Counted from the first letter of the stretch, positions 8,137-18,569 are shown. The stretch: DNA of 64,000 bases from Candidatus Trichorickettsia mobilis (GCF_034366785.1 NZ_CP112932.1:372001-436000), one strand, 5' to 3'. Notes: generated by a model from the sequence alone, not told the origin. Numbers and translations: made by a program.

Positions 8137-9084
8137 ATGAACATGGTTGTCATAGTTTGTGGACCAACCGGTTGTGGTAAAACATATTTTGCACATAAAT
8201 TGGCTCAAAAATATTATGGAGAGATTATCTGCGCCGATTCAATGCAATTATACCAACAAATTCCAATTATTACTGCATCTCCAGCGGACAGCTTAAAAAA
8301 AGAGCTACCATATTTATTATATAATTTTTTAGATATTACCGAAGAGAGTTATTCAGCGGTAAAATATGCTGAGATTGCTGCTCAAGTAATTAAAGAAGTA
8401 AATTCTAGAAATAAAATTCCTATAGTAGTAGGTGGGAGTGGCCTGTACATTAATACTTTAATGTTTGGCTATAGTAGCATACCAGCAATCTCTGAGATTA
8501 TTAGATCAGAAGTCAAAATGTTGCAAGAAGAATATGGGCAGGAGAAATTTTTTAAGGATCTTCAAAATTTAGACCCAATAGCGGCCAGTAAATTAAATAT
8601 GTTCGATAAACAACGAACAATGCGTGCTTATGAAGTATTTAAGCAAACTGGCCAGTCAATTATAACTTTTCAGAATAATAAAGCTATATTACCTCTAGAT
8701 GAGTGGGTAATTAAAGTAGTGTTATTAAATCCGGAGCGGAATTTTTTGGTGTCCAGCTGTAATGTAAGATTGCAACAAATGTTTGATCATGGCGCAATAG
8801 AGGAAGTAGAAGCAGTAAAACAGTTGATAGAAAATAAATCTATCATAAAAGATTCTAGCATTAAAGCTGTTGGTGTGCAGGAAATTATCGAATATTTGGA
8901 TGGTCAGATTACTTTAAATGAAGCGTTAAACCTTGCTCAATATCGAACCAGACAATATGCTAAGAGACAAAGAACTTGGTTTAGGAATCAAATTAAGGAG
9001 AAAATAATATTAGAATATAGTAGCAACAAAGAATTGGAGCAATTGCTTTCAAGAGCAGAGACAGCTCAAATATTTAGTCGCTAA
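8137..9084 (+). CDS. miaA: tRNA dimethylallyltransferase MiaA
   Basis: The 315-residue enzyme has the P-loop GPTGCGKT (about 9-16), DSMQLY, the PYLLYNFLDITEESYSAVKY segment and VVGGSGLYINTL, all diagnostic of MiaA. It adds a dimethylallyl group to A37 of tRNAs that read codons starting with U. The C-terminal QYRTRQYAKRQRTWFRNQ block is also conserved. A second ATG two codons downstream would serve equally well. Confidence 0.94.
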   Translation: MNMVVIVCGPTGCGKTYFAHKLAQKYYGEIICADSMQLYQQIPIITASPADSLKKELPYLLYNFLDITEESYSAVKYAEIAAQVIKEVNSRNKIPIVVGGSGLYINTLMFGYSSIPAISEIIRSEVKMLQEEYGQEKFFKDLQNLDPIAASKLNMFDKQRTMRAYEVFKQTGQSIITFQNNKAILPLDEWVIKVVLLNPERNFLVSSCNVRLQQMFDHGAIEEVEAVKQLIENKSIIKDSSIKAVGVQEIIEYLDGQITLNEALNLAQYRTRQYAKRQRTWFRNQIKEKIILEYSSNKELEQLLSRAETAQIFSR

Positions 9085-9134
9085 AATTTCGTACAAGTTA
9101 AATAGTTGAATAGATTAATCTACATACGTCAGTT

Positions 9135-9830
9135 TTAATTAGCAACTCGCGTTAGTGTAGCATTTTTTAGTTCAAATATTTTGTGCATATTTCCTGCTAA
9201 ATCATGATTATGCGTTACCATAATAATTGCCGTGCCTTGTTTGTTAGCTAGATTTACGAATAAATTAAATACTTCATTCGCAGTATGGGGATCAAGATTG
9301 CCTGTTGGCTCATCTGCTAATATTAGTTTTGGTTTATTAATCAGGCTTCTGGCAATAGCCACTCGTTGCTGCTCTCCTCCTGATAGTTCACCAGGCATGT
9401 TATTTCTTCTACTAGATAAACTTAACGTTTCAAGCAATTGATCAGCAGCTTGGAGCACCTCCTCATATTTAGCACCGGCAATTAATGCTGGCATTGCTAC
9501 ATTTTCTCTGGCAGTAAAATTATTCAATAAATGATGATATTGATAGACAAAGCCAAGATATTGTAGCCTAATTAAATCTGTATTGACTCCAGTATTACTT
9601 ATTGTTTGTTGATAATGTTCTTGTCCTACCTGTATCGTACCACTATCAGCTTTATCGAGCAATCCTGCTATATGCAATAATGTTGATTTACCACTACCGG
9701 AAGCGCCAATTATAGCTACTAATTCCCCTTCGGCTATTGTAAGATTAACTTGCTGCAGCACCTCAACAGTAATATTGCCCTGACGATAGCTCTTGCTAAT
9801 ATCTGTTAGTGTTAAAATATGATTACTCAT
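9135..9830 (-). CDS. lolD: Lipoprotein-release ABC transporter ATPase LolD
   Basis: The 231-residue ATPase has Walker [11 protein letters not shown]-loop in FVYQYHHLL, signature [16 protein letters not shown], Walker [13 protein letters not shown] and the H-loop VTHNHDLA. The pattern is of the LolD/MacB family. It overlaps the 3' end of the upstream permease gene by 8 bp, which identifies it as the partner of that LolC/E-type subunit. The complex extracts mature lipoproteins from the inner membrane for delivery to the outer membrane; the lipoproteins in this window would be cargo (inference). Confidence 0.93.
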   Translation of the reverse strand: MSNHILTLTDISKSYRQGNITVEVLQQVNLTIAEGELVAIIGASGSGKSTLLHIAGLLDKADSGTIQVGQEHYQQTISNTGVNTDLIRLQYLGFVYQYHHLLNNFTARENVAMPALIAGAKYEEVLQAADQLLETLSLSSRRNNMPGELSGGEQQRVAIARSLINKPKLILADEPTGNLDPHTANEVFNLFVNLANKQGTAIIMVTHNHDLAGNMHKIFELKNATLTRVAN

Positions 9831-11070
9831 AACGTAAGGCTTCCACTGGGTTTAATTTAGAAGCCTTATAAGCAGGATAAATAGTTGCGCAAAAACATAA
9901 AAAGATTGATAATACACTAACCAAAATTATATCTTCTAACCGCACATCTGATGGCAAAGAATATAAAAAATAAATTGCAGCATCAAAAATTTTAGTATCG
10001 GTTAAACGCTCTAAACAAAGCCTAATATTGTCGATATTATAAGCAAAACTAGCGCCTAATATTCCACCAACGACAGTACCAATTAAGCCAATAAACATCC
10101 CATTACAAATAAAAATTAACATTATCTGCTGCTGACTAGCACCAATCGTACGCAAAATTGCGATATCTTTGGTTTTATCTTTAACCAACATTACCAAGCT
10201 TGAAATAATATTAAAAGCTGCTACTACAATAATTAACGACAAAATAGTAAACATGGTAATTCTTTCAACAGCTAATGCATTTAAAAATTGTCGGTTAGAT
10301 TTTTGCCAACTAGTAACCTTGAATTTTTCTCCAAGAATTGCTTGGATTTCATTGGCAAAAAGCTCCGCTTGCTCTGGTTGCTTAGTATAAACTTCAATAA
10401 GATTAATAGTATTATCTTCAAATGATAAAAAATTCCTAGCAGCACTAATCGGCATTAATACTGTTGCAACATCATAATCATACATGCCGGAGTTAAAAAT
10501 TGCTGTTACTGTAAATTCCTTGGCTCTCGGCATACTACCAAAAGCAGTTGAAATAGTATTAGGTGAAATCAGCTTGATTTTATTACCAATTTTAGCACCA
10601 ATTAAATATGCCAGCTCACTACCCATAGCAATAATATTGTTGCTAGAAAAATCACCAAACTGCCCAGCCACCACATTTTGCAGTACCGCTTTTTTCCATT
10701 GCAGATCATTAATATCAATTCCTTTAATTAACACTCCACTATTAGTACGCGGCCCTATCGCTAGAGCTTGACCGACAATATTAGGTACTACTGCTTTAAT
10801 ATAATTATTATTATTTAATAACTGACGTGCCTTATCATAATTAGTAATATAACGATCAACGTTAGTAATAGTAATATCACCATTTAAGCCAATAATATTT
10901 TTAGTTAATTCCAGGTGGAAACCATTCATCACAGATGTCACTACAATTAAAGCAGCAACACCAATAGTAACGCCAAGTAGTGAAAAACCAGAAATGAGCG
11001 ATACAAATTTCTCATTTTTTTTGGCGCTAAAATATCTGCAAGCTACCACTAAAACAAAATTAGACCTCAT
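9823..11070 (-). CDS. lolC: Lipoprotein-release permease LolC/LolE
   Basis: The 415-residue protein has an N-terminal transmembrane helix (about 25-45), a large periplasmic domain and three C-terminal helices of the FtsX type, the usual LolC/E topology. VTSVMNGFHLEL after the first helix and KTKDIAILRTIGAS before the third are family signatures. A single LolC/E-type gene next to lolD suggests a homodimeric permease (inference). The start codon lies inside the arm of a palindromic repeat (11061-11207), so codons 1-3 (MRS) come from repeat DNA. Confidence 0.9.
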   Translation of the reverse strand: MRSNFVLVVACRYFSAKKNEKFVSLISGFSLLGVTIGVAALIVVTSVMNGFHLELTKNIIGLNGDITITNVDRYITNYDKARQLLNNNNYIKAVVPNIVGQALAIGPRTNSGVLIKGIDINDLQWKKAVLQNVVAGQFGDFSSNNIIAMGSELAYLIGAKIGNKIKLISPNTISTAFGSMPRAKEFTVTAIFNSGMYDYDVATVLMPISAARNFLSFEDNTINLIEVYTKQPEQAELFANEIQAILGEKFKVTSWQKSNRQFLNALAVERITMFTILSLIIVVAAFNIISSLVMLVKDKTKDIAILRTIGASQQQIMLIFICNGMFIGLIGTVVGGILGASFAYNIDNIRLCLERLTDTKIFDAAIYFLYSLPSDVRLEDIILVSVLSIFLCFCATIYPAYKASKLNPVEALRYE

Positions 11071-11207
11071 TTAAAACTCGCTTATGTGAGTAAATTTGTA
11101 GGAGTGAGGATGCGCAAAACCGGAGCGCACTCTTGGTTTGTTTCGGATTTGAGCACCGCATCGACATACAAATTGACCACAGAAGTAGAGTTTTAAATGA
11201 GGCCTTA
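11061..11207. repeat. 147-bp palindromic element, family 2, copy A
   Basis: The arms are TAGACCTCATTTAAAACTC (11061-11079) and its inverted copy GAGTTTTAAATGAGGCCTTA (11188-11207). The interior shares TTGGTTTGTTTCGGATT, GAG-ACCGC and AGAAGTAGAGTTT with the element inside bioY. It occupies the whole proS-lolC interval, contains the lolC start codon in one arm and ends at the proS stop codon in the other. Confidence 0.85.
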
Positions 11208-12506
11208 TCTGACATTTAAATTGCCAACCACTTTTTTGATAGCCACATCAACAGAGATAATTTCTGTCTCTGCAGTTGCTCGATGCTTAATCTCCACTAA
11301 ATCATTAGCTGCATTCTTATTACCAATAATTATTTGCCAAGGAGAACCAATTAAATCATGAATTGCAAACTTAATCCCCGCTCGCTCGTCAGTGTTATCA
11401 TATAATACATCAATATGCATTGACTGCAGCTGATTATAAATAAGATTTGATAGCTCAGAACATTTAGTATCAGCAATATTCAAATTTAGAATTGATACTT
11501 TAAATGGCGCAATCTCCTCAGGCCAAACGATGCCACGATCATCATGATTAGCTTCAATAATTGCTGCCACTAATCTGGAAATGCCAATACCGTAAGAACC
11601 CATCTCTACCGGCACTAAATTACCTTGCTTATCATTAACAAATGCGTTCATTAATTTAGAATATTTAGTACCAAAATGAAAGATATGCCCTACTTCTATG
11701 CCTTTACTGACACATAATTCATTTGCAGATAAAGGGCATAATACTGGATCATGCTTGTCATCGGCAGCTGCATATAAAGTTTTTAATTCTTCAATATCAC
11801 CGACTAAATCCTCTGCTAACAAGTTAAATACTTTATCATAGTATAAAGTGCTTTCACCAATATCAGCCACAATATGAAATTCGTGACTTAAATCTCCGCC
11901 AATTACCCCATTATCAGCAGCAACTGGGACTACCGACACTCCTAGATCACGAAAGCTATGCATATAAGCTGTATACATCCGATTATATGATCTAATCGCT
12001 CCAGCATAATCAATATCAAAGCTGTAAGCATCTTTCATCAAAAATTCACGACCACGCATTATCCCAAAACGTGGCCTGATTTCATCACGAAACTTCCATT
12101 GGATTTGATACAGATTTTTTGGTAAATCCTTATAAGATTTAATATTACTCCTGAAAATATCAGTAATCATCTCTTCATTAGTTGGTCCAAACAACAAATT
12201 ATTATCATGACGATCCTGGAATTTTAGCATTTCCTTGCCATAATCATTGAACCTTCCTGACTCTAACCACAGATTAGATGGTTGTACGCATGGCATTAAC
12301 AATTCAACCGCACCTACTGCATTCATATTAAAACGAATGATATTTTCAATATTTTTCAATACCTTCAATCCTAATGGCAGCCAACTATAAATTCCTGCTG
12401 CTTGCTGCTTAATCATCCCACTTCTAAGCATTAACCCATGAGATACGATTTGAGCTTCAAGCGGCTGCTCCTTGAGAGTAGGTAAAAAATATTGCGATAG
12501 TAACAT
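11205..12506 (-). CDS. proS: Prolyl-tRNA synthetase, short rickettsial/mitochondrial type
   Basis: The 433-residue class II synthetase begins [20 protein letters not shown] and shows motif 2 in [21 protein letters not shown] and motif 3 in [14 protein letters not shown]. It lacks the roughly 180-residue editing insertion between motifs 2 and 3 of the Escherichia coli enzyme, as in alphaproteobacterial and mitochondrial ProRS. A C-terminal anticodon-binding domain is present (about 335-425). The last codon and stop abut a palindromic repeat. It follows folE by 18 bp. Confidence 0.94.
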   Translation of the reverse strand: MLLSQYFLPTLKEQPLEAQIVSHGLMLRSGMIKQQAAGIYSWLPLGLKVLKNIENIIRFNMNAVGAVELLMPCVQPSNLWLESGRFNDYGKEMLKFQDRHDNNLLFGPTNEEMITDIFRSNIKSYKDLPKNLYQIQWKFRDEIRPRFGIMRGREFLMKDAYSFDIDYAGAIRSYNRMYTAYMHSFRDLGVSVVPVAADNGVIGGDLSHEFHIVADIGESTLYYDKVFNLLAEDLVGDIEELKTLYAAADDKHDPVLCPLSANELCVSKGIEVGHIFHFGTKYSKLMNAFVNDKQGNLVPVEMGSYGIGISRLVAAIIEANHDDRGIVWPEEIAPFKVSILNLNIADTKCSELSNLIYNQLQSMHIDVLYDNTDERAGIKFAIHDLIGSPWQIIIGNKNAANDLVEIKHRATAETEIISVDVAIKKVVGNLNVR

Positions 12507-12524
12507 TGGCGCATCCCTTTTTAT

Positions 12525-13106
12525 TTATACAGCTTTTGCTATGAGGTTTAGAAACTCTTGTCTGTATGATGATTCAGCAAAAACTCCAGTATAATGCATA
12601 GTATCCATCATACTGCCTTCTTGTAGCACTCCTCTAATCGTCATACAACTATGCGAAGCTGAAATTTTTACCGCTACTCCAAGCGGGTTAATATGCCGCT
12701 GTAAATTTTCTGCAATTTGCACTGTCATTTTTTCTTGTATTTGTAATCGCTTGGCAAATATATTAACCAATCTAGCAAGTTTACTAATACCTATGACACA
12801 ATCATTAGGAATATAGGCTATATCGACATAACCAATGATTGGTAATAAATGATGTTCACAAAAAGAAGTAAAGCGAATTGATCGTAACAGAACAAAATCC
12901 TTAAAACTACCGGTATCATAAAATTTAGCATCTAAAATAGTAGCAACATCTTGACTATAGCCACAAAACATTTCTCCATAACTATCTACTACCCGATCAG
13001 GCGTTTGCAACAGCCCTTCACGATTTGGGTCATCGCCAATAAATCGTAATAGCACACGTACTGCTTCTTTTGCTTCTTCTCGCGATGGTTTAGATGATGT
13101 AGTCAT
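12525..13106 (-). CDS. folE: GTP cyclohydrolase I
   Basis: The frame could start at 13163, but the ATG at 13106 is preferred: it gives the standard 193-residue FolE, has AAGGA upstream inside the end of the preceding gene and follows that gene's stop by one base. Signatures are [27 protein letters not shown] (zinc ligands Cys and His), [20 protein letters not shown] and [10 protein letters not shown]. The enzyme converts GTP to dihydroneopterin triphosphate at the head of folate synthesis and, through QueD, of queuosine synthesis; queH is also in this window. Confidence 0.93.
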   Translation of the reverse strand: MTTSSKPSREEAKEAVRVLLRFIGDDPNREGLLQTPDRVVDSYGEMFCGYSQDVATILDAKFYDTGSFKDFVLLRSIRFTSFCEHHLLPIIGYVDIAYIPNDCVIGISKLARLVNIFAKRLQIQEKMTVQIAENLQRHINPLGVAVKISASHSCMTIRGVLQEGSMMDTMHYTGVFAESSYRQEFLNLIAKAV

Positions 13107-13107
13107 T

Positions 13108-14493
13108 TCATTCCTTAAAATTAGGCACTCTATAAAAAAGGTTTTTACCACAAATAACCACAAACATCAAGCCACCAACTATAGCAATTATTCCTCCGAT
13201 TCCAACCATTCCCATAGCAAGATAAGCAGATAACTCTAACTCTACTCCCGGAGTCTTCCGCAACACTCCATACCCCCCGGCTATCGCTAGCCCTCCGATA
13301 TGCAAAGCCTGCCCTAAGGTTATTGTATATATTTGATAGTTCATCTTTTTCAATAGACTAGTATCAGTAGTTTTCTGAGTTGTTATACACAAAAAATAGG
13401 CAAATCCCATAAAAGCAATAGTAATGGCTACAATTGAACCATGATAGTGTGCGGGTATGCTAACATTTACACCTTTTATCAGAAGGCCAATCAAACCGCC
13501 GAATAAAAATAATAAACTGGAACAAATAATACTAGCTGCTATGTAAGAATGGCTTGATACCTTAATCTTTTGTGTGAAAGTTTCATAGGCTAGCAATATT
13601 AAACTCATAGCTGGAACAATGCCGCCTAGGTACCGCATATGATTGGTATAATAGATCTTAAATTCCGCATCAATAATATCATATAAATGATGCCCCATTA
13701 AACCAGTTATAGCTAGCACACAATTTAATACTAATAAATATAGATAAAGCCTGGTAAATATTGTTTCTCTATGCCATAGCCTAGAAGATAATACTATCCA
13801 AACTACAATTAATATCTGACAAAATAAAAATTGTAGCAAATGTCCACCACTCCAATAAAGCAGCTCATAATAAAATTCTAACTCCATTGCTACTAGATCG
13901 ATAACTTTTCGTAATGCTAGATATGATTGAACAAAACAATGCCACACTGCAATAAATATTATTGATGCAGACCAAGCAGCAAATTTTAGAAATAATGTTT
14001 CATAATTTGTACCTTGGTAAAAATCACGAAATAAAATACTACTATGCTCATATAAATTGTTGGCTGCAAAAATTAGTACTGCACTGCCAAATAAACTTAA
14101 ACCAATGACAAATATTATATTTTCCAACATTGGAATATAATTATTCATTATCGGTGTACTAGAACCGCAAAATGGAGAGATGGTAATCATTATAGTACCA
14201 GCAAGGGCTGTATAAAGACATATTTCGCCTAAGAAAATATGTTTTATTTGATCACTCCAAATAATACAAACTACTGATAATAACCATACCAATACCGATA
14301 GGTTCACATGTACTATTAATGTTGATTTAAAGATCGCAGTATTTTCTATTAACCATGCTAATTGCGGAGTACGAAGAATAACCAGTACGATAGAATATAT
14401 ACCAGCAAAACCTAAAGCAATGATACCATTCCTTAGCCAACCAATAGCAATGTTATTTGATAATAGCTTGGTCACGAATACCTGATTGTCCAA
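13108..14493 (-). CDS. Haem-copper oxidase subunit I-like membrane protein
   Basis: The 461-residue protein has about twelve hydrophobic segments. Candidate ligand histidines lie in [15 protein letters not shown], in [13 protein letters not shown] (the W-GGGH-LQ type copper-site motif), in GLMGHHLYD, in [11 protein letters not shown] and in [17 protein letters not shown]. The pattern matches the oxidase/nitric-oxide-reductase subunit I superfamily and resembles genes annotated as cbb3-type subunit I in Rickettsiales. No partner subunits (cytochrome c CcoO or CcoP, or cupredoxin-type subunit II) are adjacent, so whether it is an oxidase is uncertain. It overlaps the ribosome site of folE. Confidence 0.7.
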   Translation of the reverse strand: MDNQVFVTKLLSNNIAIGWLRNGIIALGFAGIYSIVLVILRTPQLAWLIENTAIFKSTLIVHVNLSVLVWLLSVVCIIWSDQIKHIFLGEICLYTALAGTIMITISPFCGSSTPIMNNYIPMLENIIFVIGLSLFGSAVLIFAANNLYEHSSILFRDFYQGTNYETLFLKFAAWSASIIFIAVWHCFVQSYLALRKVIDLVAMELEFYYELLYWSGGHLLQFLFCQILIVVWIVLSSRLWHRETIFTRLYLYLLVLNCVLAITGLMGHHLYDIIDAEFKIYYTNHMRYLGGIVPAMSLILLAYETFTQKIKVSSHSYIAASIICSSLLFLFGGLIGLLIKGVNVSIPAHYHGSIVAITIAFMGFAYFLCITTQKTTDTSLLKKMNYQIYTITLGQALHIGGLAIAGGYGVLRKTPGVELELSAYLAMGMVGIGGIIAIVGGLMFVVICGKNLFYRVPNFKE

Positions 14494-14762
14494 AGAATGA
14501 GAAATGAAAATATGAATGAGTTGTTAAATATGTATAAAATATGAGAACGCTTTATGAATCATACACATCAAGTTAAGGAAAAAGAGACGATACAAACCAG
14601 TCATTGCAAGACCACAACGTTGCCGAAGCAATCCAGTTAGTTACTTGTTTTGGAGTGCATCAAAGCTAAAGCTCCTCGCAATGACGAGTATATACTTTAT
14701 TTTCTTAACTGACTACTGTCTTAGCCCCACAATGACGTTCGTACCGTCTATTTCTCTTTTAT
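14494..14762. repeat. Intergenic REP-like repeat DNA
   Basis: This gap holds a dispersed repeat with GTCATTGCAAGACC (14599 on), GAAGCAATCCAG and CTCGCAATGACGAG, a broken palindrome. Similar words occur near 25632, 40444, 46374, 52940 and 62400. Before it lies ACATCAAGTTAAGGAAAAAG, related to the palindrome at 23422-23491. No reading frame with a start and ribosome site is seen. Confidence 0.6.
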
Positions 14763-15683
14763 CTATTTGTCTCTTGTTTTCAATTGATTAAAAATAGCTA
14801 AAGCTTGCGTGACTAGATGATGAGGTGCAGATAAATCTGCAGGTAATATCACGGTATTTGTTTCTTTGGCAACTTTACTGAAAGCTTCAATATATTGTTC
14901 AGCAATTCTAAATGACACTGCATCACCGCCACCATCTTTTTGTAAGGCACTGGCAACTATCTCTATGCTTCTTGCAGTAGCTTCAGCTACGCATAAAATA
15001 GCCTCAGCTTCACCACGAGCACGATTTACCTGATCGGTATATGCTGCCTCAGAGTTCAACACTACTTGCGCTTTCTCTCCCTCAGCTTGATTAATTTTTG
15101 ATTGTCTATTACCTTCTGAATCAAGAATCTGAGCACGTTTTTGCCGCTCTGCTGCTACTTGCAGTTCCATAGCTTTTAAAACTGTTTGTGGTGGCTGAAT
15201 ATCCTTAATTTCATAGCGCATACATTGTATACCCCAATTTATTGCTGCCTGGTTAATTGCTGCCACAATTGCAATATTTAACGAATCACGCTCTTCAAAG
15301 GTTCGATCAAGCGGTAATTTACCGATTTCTGAACGCATAGTGGTTTGTGCCAATTGAATAATAGCGTTATAAGGGCTACTTACCCCATATGAAGCTGCAA
15401 CTGGATCAATGATTTTTACATATAGAACTCCATCAATCGATAAAGTAACATTATCATTAGAGATGGCAGTCTGAGCAGTTACATCTATTGCATCTTCCTT
15501 TAAAGTATGTTTATAAGCGACCCTTTGCACAATAGGTATCAAAATGTTGAGTCCGGGCTGTAGTATTTTATCAAACTTTCCTAATCTCTCTATTACCCAA
15601 GCCTCTTGCTGTGGTACAATTTTCATCATCTGTATCACCAAAATAATGGCAATAACACTAAATACTAATAATACTACTTCCAT
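14763..15683 (-). CDS. SPFH/band-7 membrane protein (stomatin-like, QmcA family)
   Basis: The 306-residue protein has an N-terminal hydrophobic helix (about 3-20), followed by QEAWVIERLGKFDKILQPGL, the start of the SPFH domain. The domain continues through VTAQTAISNDNVTLSIDGVL and RTFEERDSLN, then a long Ala/Glu coiled coil with QAEGEKAQVVLNSEA and ARGEAEAIL. It should form oligomeric rings in the inner membrane and influence membrane proteolysis. The upstream gene encodes an NfeD-like protein, the usual partner of such stomatins. Confidence 0.9.
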   Translation of the reverse strand: MEVVLLVFSVIAIILVIQMMKIVPQQEAWVIERLGKFDKILQPGLNILIPIVQRVAYKHTLKEDAIDVTAQTAISNDNVTLSIDGVLYVKIIDPVAASYGVSSPYNAIIQLAQTTMRSEIGKLPLDRTFEERDSLNIAIVAAINQAAINWGIQCMRYEIKDIQPPQTVLKAMELQVAAERQKRAQILDSEGNRQSKINQAEGEKAQVVLNSEAAYTDQVNRARGEAEAILCVAEATARSIEIVASALQKDGGGDAVSFRIAEQYIEAFSKVAKETNTVILPADLSAPHHLVTQALAIFNQLKTRDK

Positions 15684-15740
15684 AAATAATCCTATATATT
15701 TTACAAAATACTATCTAATGGCCTGCTTTAAAGCGTTGAT

Positions 15741-16226
15741 TTAGTCACCATCGGATTTATGCTTTCTAATTTTACTACAAATTAATACGTTGCCATGAAT
15801 GGCCATAATAAAAAGCTTTTCTCCTATTGCAGCAGAGTTTTGTTCCGTTTTATCCAATCGTGCATTCATCACTGTTCCAGACCATTTAACCTGCCCTAAA
15901 TCTCCAGGAAATAATGAGCTATTACATACTTCAACCTCACCACCAATCATATCCATATAATGTTCAGTATTTTTACCTTTTGCCTGCATACACCGCTTCA
16001 ACGGCCACCATAATATAATAAACCATAAAAACGACAATAGTCCGAATGATGAATAATGATATTGAGACAAAATAGGATAAATATAAATTAACGCTGCATT
16101 TGATAAACTACCTAAACCTAAAAATAAAAATCCGATACCAGATATTTGTAGTTCGATGATCAAAAAAACAGTGCCTAATACTAACCATAATTCTGCAGCT
16201 CCCATATCATGAAAAATATTATACAT
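15741..16226 (-). CDS. NfeD-like membrane protein
   Basis: The 161-residue protein has two or three N-terminal hydrophobic segments and a C-terminal OB-like domain (GGEVEVCNSSLFPGDLGQVK, then WSGTVMNARL). This is the short NfeD (YbbK-partner) type without the serine protease domain. It lies 57 bp upstream of the SPFH gene and 2 bp downstream of the cytochrome gene, so all three probably share a transcript. Confidence 0.85.
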   Translation of the reverse strand: MYNIFHDMGAAELWLVLGTVFLIIELQISGIGFLFLGLGSLSNAALIYIYPILSQYHYSSFGLLSFLWFIILWWPLKRCMQAKGKNTEHYMDMIGGEVEVCNSSLFPGDLGQVKWSGTVMNARLDKTEQNSAAIGEKLFIMAIHGNVLICSKIRKHKSDGD

Positions 16227-16228
16227 TA

Positions 16229-16759
16229 TTACTGCTTATCATGGGCAAAAGTCTTTAAAAATGCAATGACATTTACTATATCAGCTGGTTTACTTAAACC
16301 AGCAAATGACATTTTGGTTCCAGGAATAAATTTACTAGGTTTATTGAGGAAATGAAATAAACTCTCATCGTCCCAAACACCACCTTTTGCCTGCATTGCT
16401 GCGGAATATTTGTAACCAGCTTCTGAAGCCTTATCACGACCGGCAACATCCCATAAATTTGGCCCCACTCTATTAGGCCCACCCTTATCCAAAGAATGAC
16501 ATGCCAAACATTTTTTTGCAATATCTTGTCCTAAAGTAGCATTGGCAGTTTTCATTAGTTCAGCTATATCAACCACTACCTCTACAATTGGAGCATTTTT
16601 ATCACTACCACTGCCTTCTTCTACCGCTATGCTATACCCTCTCTGTGCTGGCATTAGATTCGGTTTATATAATATATTTGCTACTATTCCAACAATCATA
16701 GCTACTAAACTAGCCAACAACACTGCGGCAATAATTTTATTTAATTCAAATCCTGACAT
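16229..16759 (-). CDS. cycM: Membrane-anchored cytochrome c (CycM type)
   Basis: The preferred start at 16759 (MSGFELNKIIAAVLLA) gives 176 residues; a start at 16777 would add six that do not fit the family. The protein has an N-terminal anchor (about 8-28), a short linker and a class I cytochrome c domain with CLACH haem-binding motif, GPNLWDVAGR and the sixth ligand Met in PGTKMSFAG. CycM-type cytochromes carry electrons from the bc1 complex to the terminal oxidase at the periplasmic face. Confidence 0.92.
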   Translation of the reverse strand: MSGFELNKIIAAVLLASLVAMIVGIVANILYKPNLMPAQRGYSIAVEEGSGSDKNAPIVEVVVDIAELMKTANATLGQDIAKKCLACHSLDKGGPNRVGPNLWDVAGRDKASEAGYKYSAAMQAKGGVWDDESLFHFLNKPSKFIPGTKMSFAGLSKPADIVNVIAFLKTFAHDKQ

Positions 16760-17018
16760 GATACATTCAATTCCCATAAAATATCAGTATTACAATAACA
16801 AATAAATATCGAATAATCCAAGAGTTTCTATATTTTTACTTCAATTTAGCAATAGAATGTTTTTATAAATATAAAATTTTGCCCACCTTTCTCAAGAATA
16901 AAGTTTAACAAAATATGCAATTTATTTTCTGCTAGCATTAACAGTAACCTTATTGTATAAACATGTATACTACACATATATCAGTTAGTAATTCCTTCTA
17001 TTTACCAAAGAAATTAAT

Positions 17019-17945
17019 ATGCAACTATATCCGTTAAAGTTACTCCCAGCTAAAACTAATTTTAATTTCATGCATTTTAAAAAAATTAGTTACACTGTTT
17101 CTATTATTTTGTCTGTCCTATGTCTAATATCTATCACATTGTACAAATTCAATTTTGGCATTGATTTTGCTGGCGGCATCAGCATAGAAGTCAGAAGTAC
17201 TCAAACTCCTAATTTAACTCAAATGCGAGAAATACTTGGTGAATTAAATATTGGTGAAGTAATGATCCAACATTTTGGTAGTGAACATGATCTATCCATC
17301 AGAGTTGGTAGTAACAGTGAAGAAAATTTATTGCATAACATTAACCTGATTAAAACTGCGCTTAATACTAAATTACCGTATAAATTTGATTATCGTAAAG
17401 TGGATTTCGTTGGTCCTCAAATTGGTGCACAATTAATTCAATCCGGCCTTATAGCACTTACTTTATCATTTATTGCCATAATGATTTATATATGGATCAG
17501 ATTTGAATGGTATTTTGGTATGGGAGTGCTAATAGCTTTAGTTCATGATGCAATACTTGCTCTAGGGTTTATGAGTATAACTAGATTAGATTTCAATCTG
17601 AGTACCATTGCCGCCATTCTCACTATTATCGGTTATTCAGTAAATGACTCTGTGGTAATTTATGATCGGATAAGAGAAAATTTACGCAAATTTGCACAAA
17701 AACCAATCGATCAAACTATTAATATCAGCATAAATGAAACTTTATCCCGTACTATCTTAACTGTACTGACTACCCTACTTGCTGCTCTTGCTTTGGTAAT
17801 TTTTGGTGGAGAAGCAATTCATAGCTTTAGCATTCTTATCTTCTTTGGAATAATCGCTGGAACTTATTCCTCTATTTTCATATCCGCACCAATTCTCACT
17901 ATATTTGCCAGACAAACTAAGTATCGTATCAACAAGAAGAATTAG
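17019..17945 (+). CDS. secF: Protein translocase subunit SecF
   Basis: The 308-residue protein has six hydrophobic segments, [15 protein letters not shown] after TM1, the D/G motif [20 protein letters not shown], and [17 protein letters not shown] in TM4-TM5, all SecF signatures. It works with SecD and YajC to use the proton gradient in completing export through SecYEG. SecD is not in the window; an isolated secF is common in Rickettsiales (family knowledge). The start at 17019 is kept since the first helix begins about residue 24; the upstream 240 bp show no other gene. Confidence 0.94.
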   Translation: MQLYPLKLLPAKTNFNFMHFKKISYTVSIILSVLCLISITLYKFNFGIDFAGGISIEVRSTQTPNLTQMREILGELNIGEVMIQHFGSEHDLSIRVGSNSEENLLHNINLIKTALNTKLPYKFDYRKVDFVGPQIGAQLIQSGLIALTLSFIAIMIYIWIRFEWYFGMGVLIALVHDAILALGFMSITRLDFNLSTIAAILTIIGYSVNDSVVIYDRIRENLRKFAQKPIDQTINISINETLSRTILTVLTTLLAALALVIFGGEAIHSFSILIFFGIIAGTYSSIFISAPILTIFARQTKYRINKKN

Positions 17946-18031
17946 GCCATTGCGTACAGCTTTCCCGTTGAATTAGCGCACATCAAACATGCTGCGTCTT
18001 GAAGCTTGCGTGCAACAAAGCACTGTTTACG

Positions 18032-18266
18032 TATCTATTCAGGGGTCTGGCAAACCGCAGATGTATGATATATACACTAGTCTTATTAACGCACTCGATG
18101 TCATTCCCAGCAACGGCAGGAATCTAAGAATAAAAGCCTCAAATGCTTAGATGTACGCTGGATTCCCCCCGTTGCTGAGAATGACATCGTGAAAGCAGTT
18201 TGTTGTCAAACTCACCATCTGTATACCTGATACGGTAAATGTTTGCGCCAGGAACGTGAATAGATA
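18032..18266. repeat. 235-bp inverted-repeat element (MITE-like), copy A
   Basis: The ends are 10-bp inverted repeats, TATCTATTCA (18032-18041) and TGAATAGATA (18257-18266). The centre is a second palindrome built from CATTCCCAGCAACGGCAGG and its complement. An inverted copy lies at 29905-30131 with high identity along its whole length. There is no transposase, so it is a non-autonomous element. Confidence 0.8.
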
Positions 18267-18274
18267 TAGCTTCT

Positions 18275-18382
18275 CCAGTTGAATTATGGTACACCAATTT
18301 TGCAAGCCTCGGCTGTGCGAAACAAAGTAATCTACGCTGTGCAGCGCCTCGCTTTGAAATTAACGTACCATAATTCAACTGG
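18275..18382. repeat. 108-bp palindrome with 18-bp perfect arms
   Basis: CCAGTTGAATTATGGTAC (18275-18292) recurs in perfect inversion at 18365-18382. The interior contains a GC-richer segment with CGAAACAAAGTAATC. It abuts the MITE-like element, so the secF-downstream gap is a cluster of at least two repeats. No coding region is supported between 17946 and 18569. Confidence 0.75.
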
Positions 18383-18500
18383 CTTTGCTATACCTGTTTA
18401 CACATAAATTAACCGAGCCATGCTATTAAAATCACTCAGCGCCTACAAATCTAGGACAAAACTTAACGCGAGTTGCGCTCACGCTCAGTCACATACAAAT

Positions 18501-18534
18501 AAAAAAAACCGATAAATGCCTAAACATTTATCGG
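18501..18534 (-). terminator. Rho-independent terminator of the 18570 small gene
   Basis: On the minus strand CCGATAAATG and CATTTATCGG form a 10-bp stem with a 6-base loop, followed by a run of eight T. It sits about 35 bp past the stop codon at 18570. Confidence 0.85.
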
Positions 18535-18569
18535 TCAACTTATCCAAGATTAAAGGAAAAAATAATAGC

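Noticed and set aside
18139-18378. 79-residue minus-strand open frame
   Set aside because: It is made of repeat DNA (MITE-like element and the 108-bp palindrome) with no ribosome site or family resemblance.
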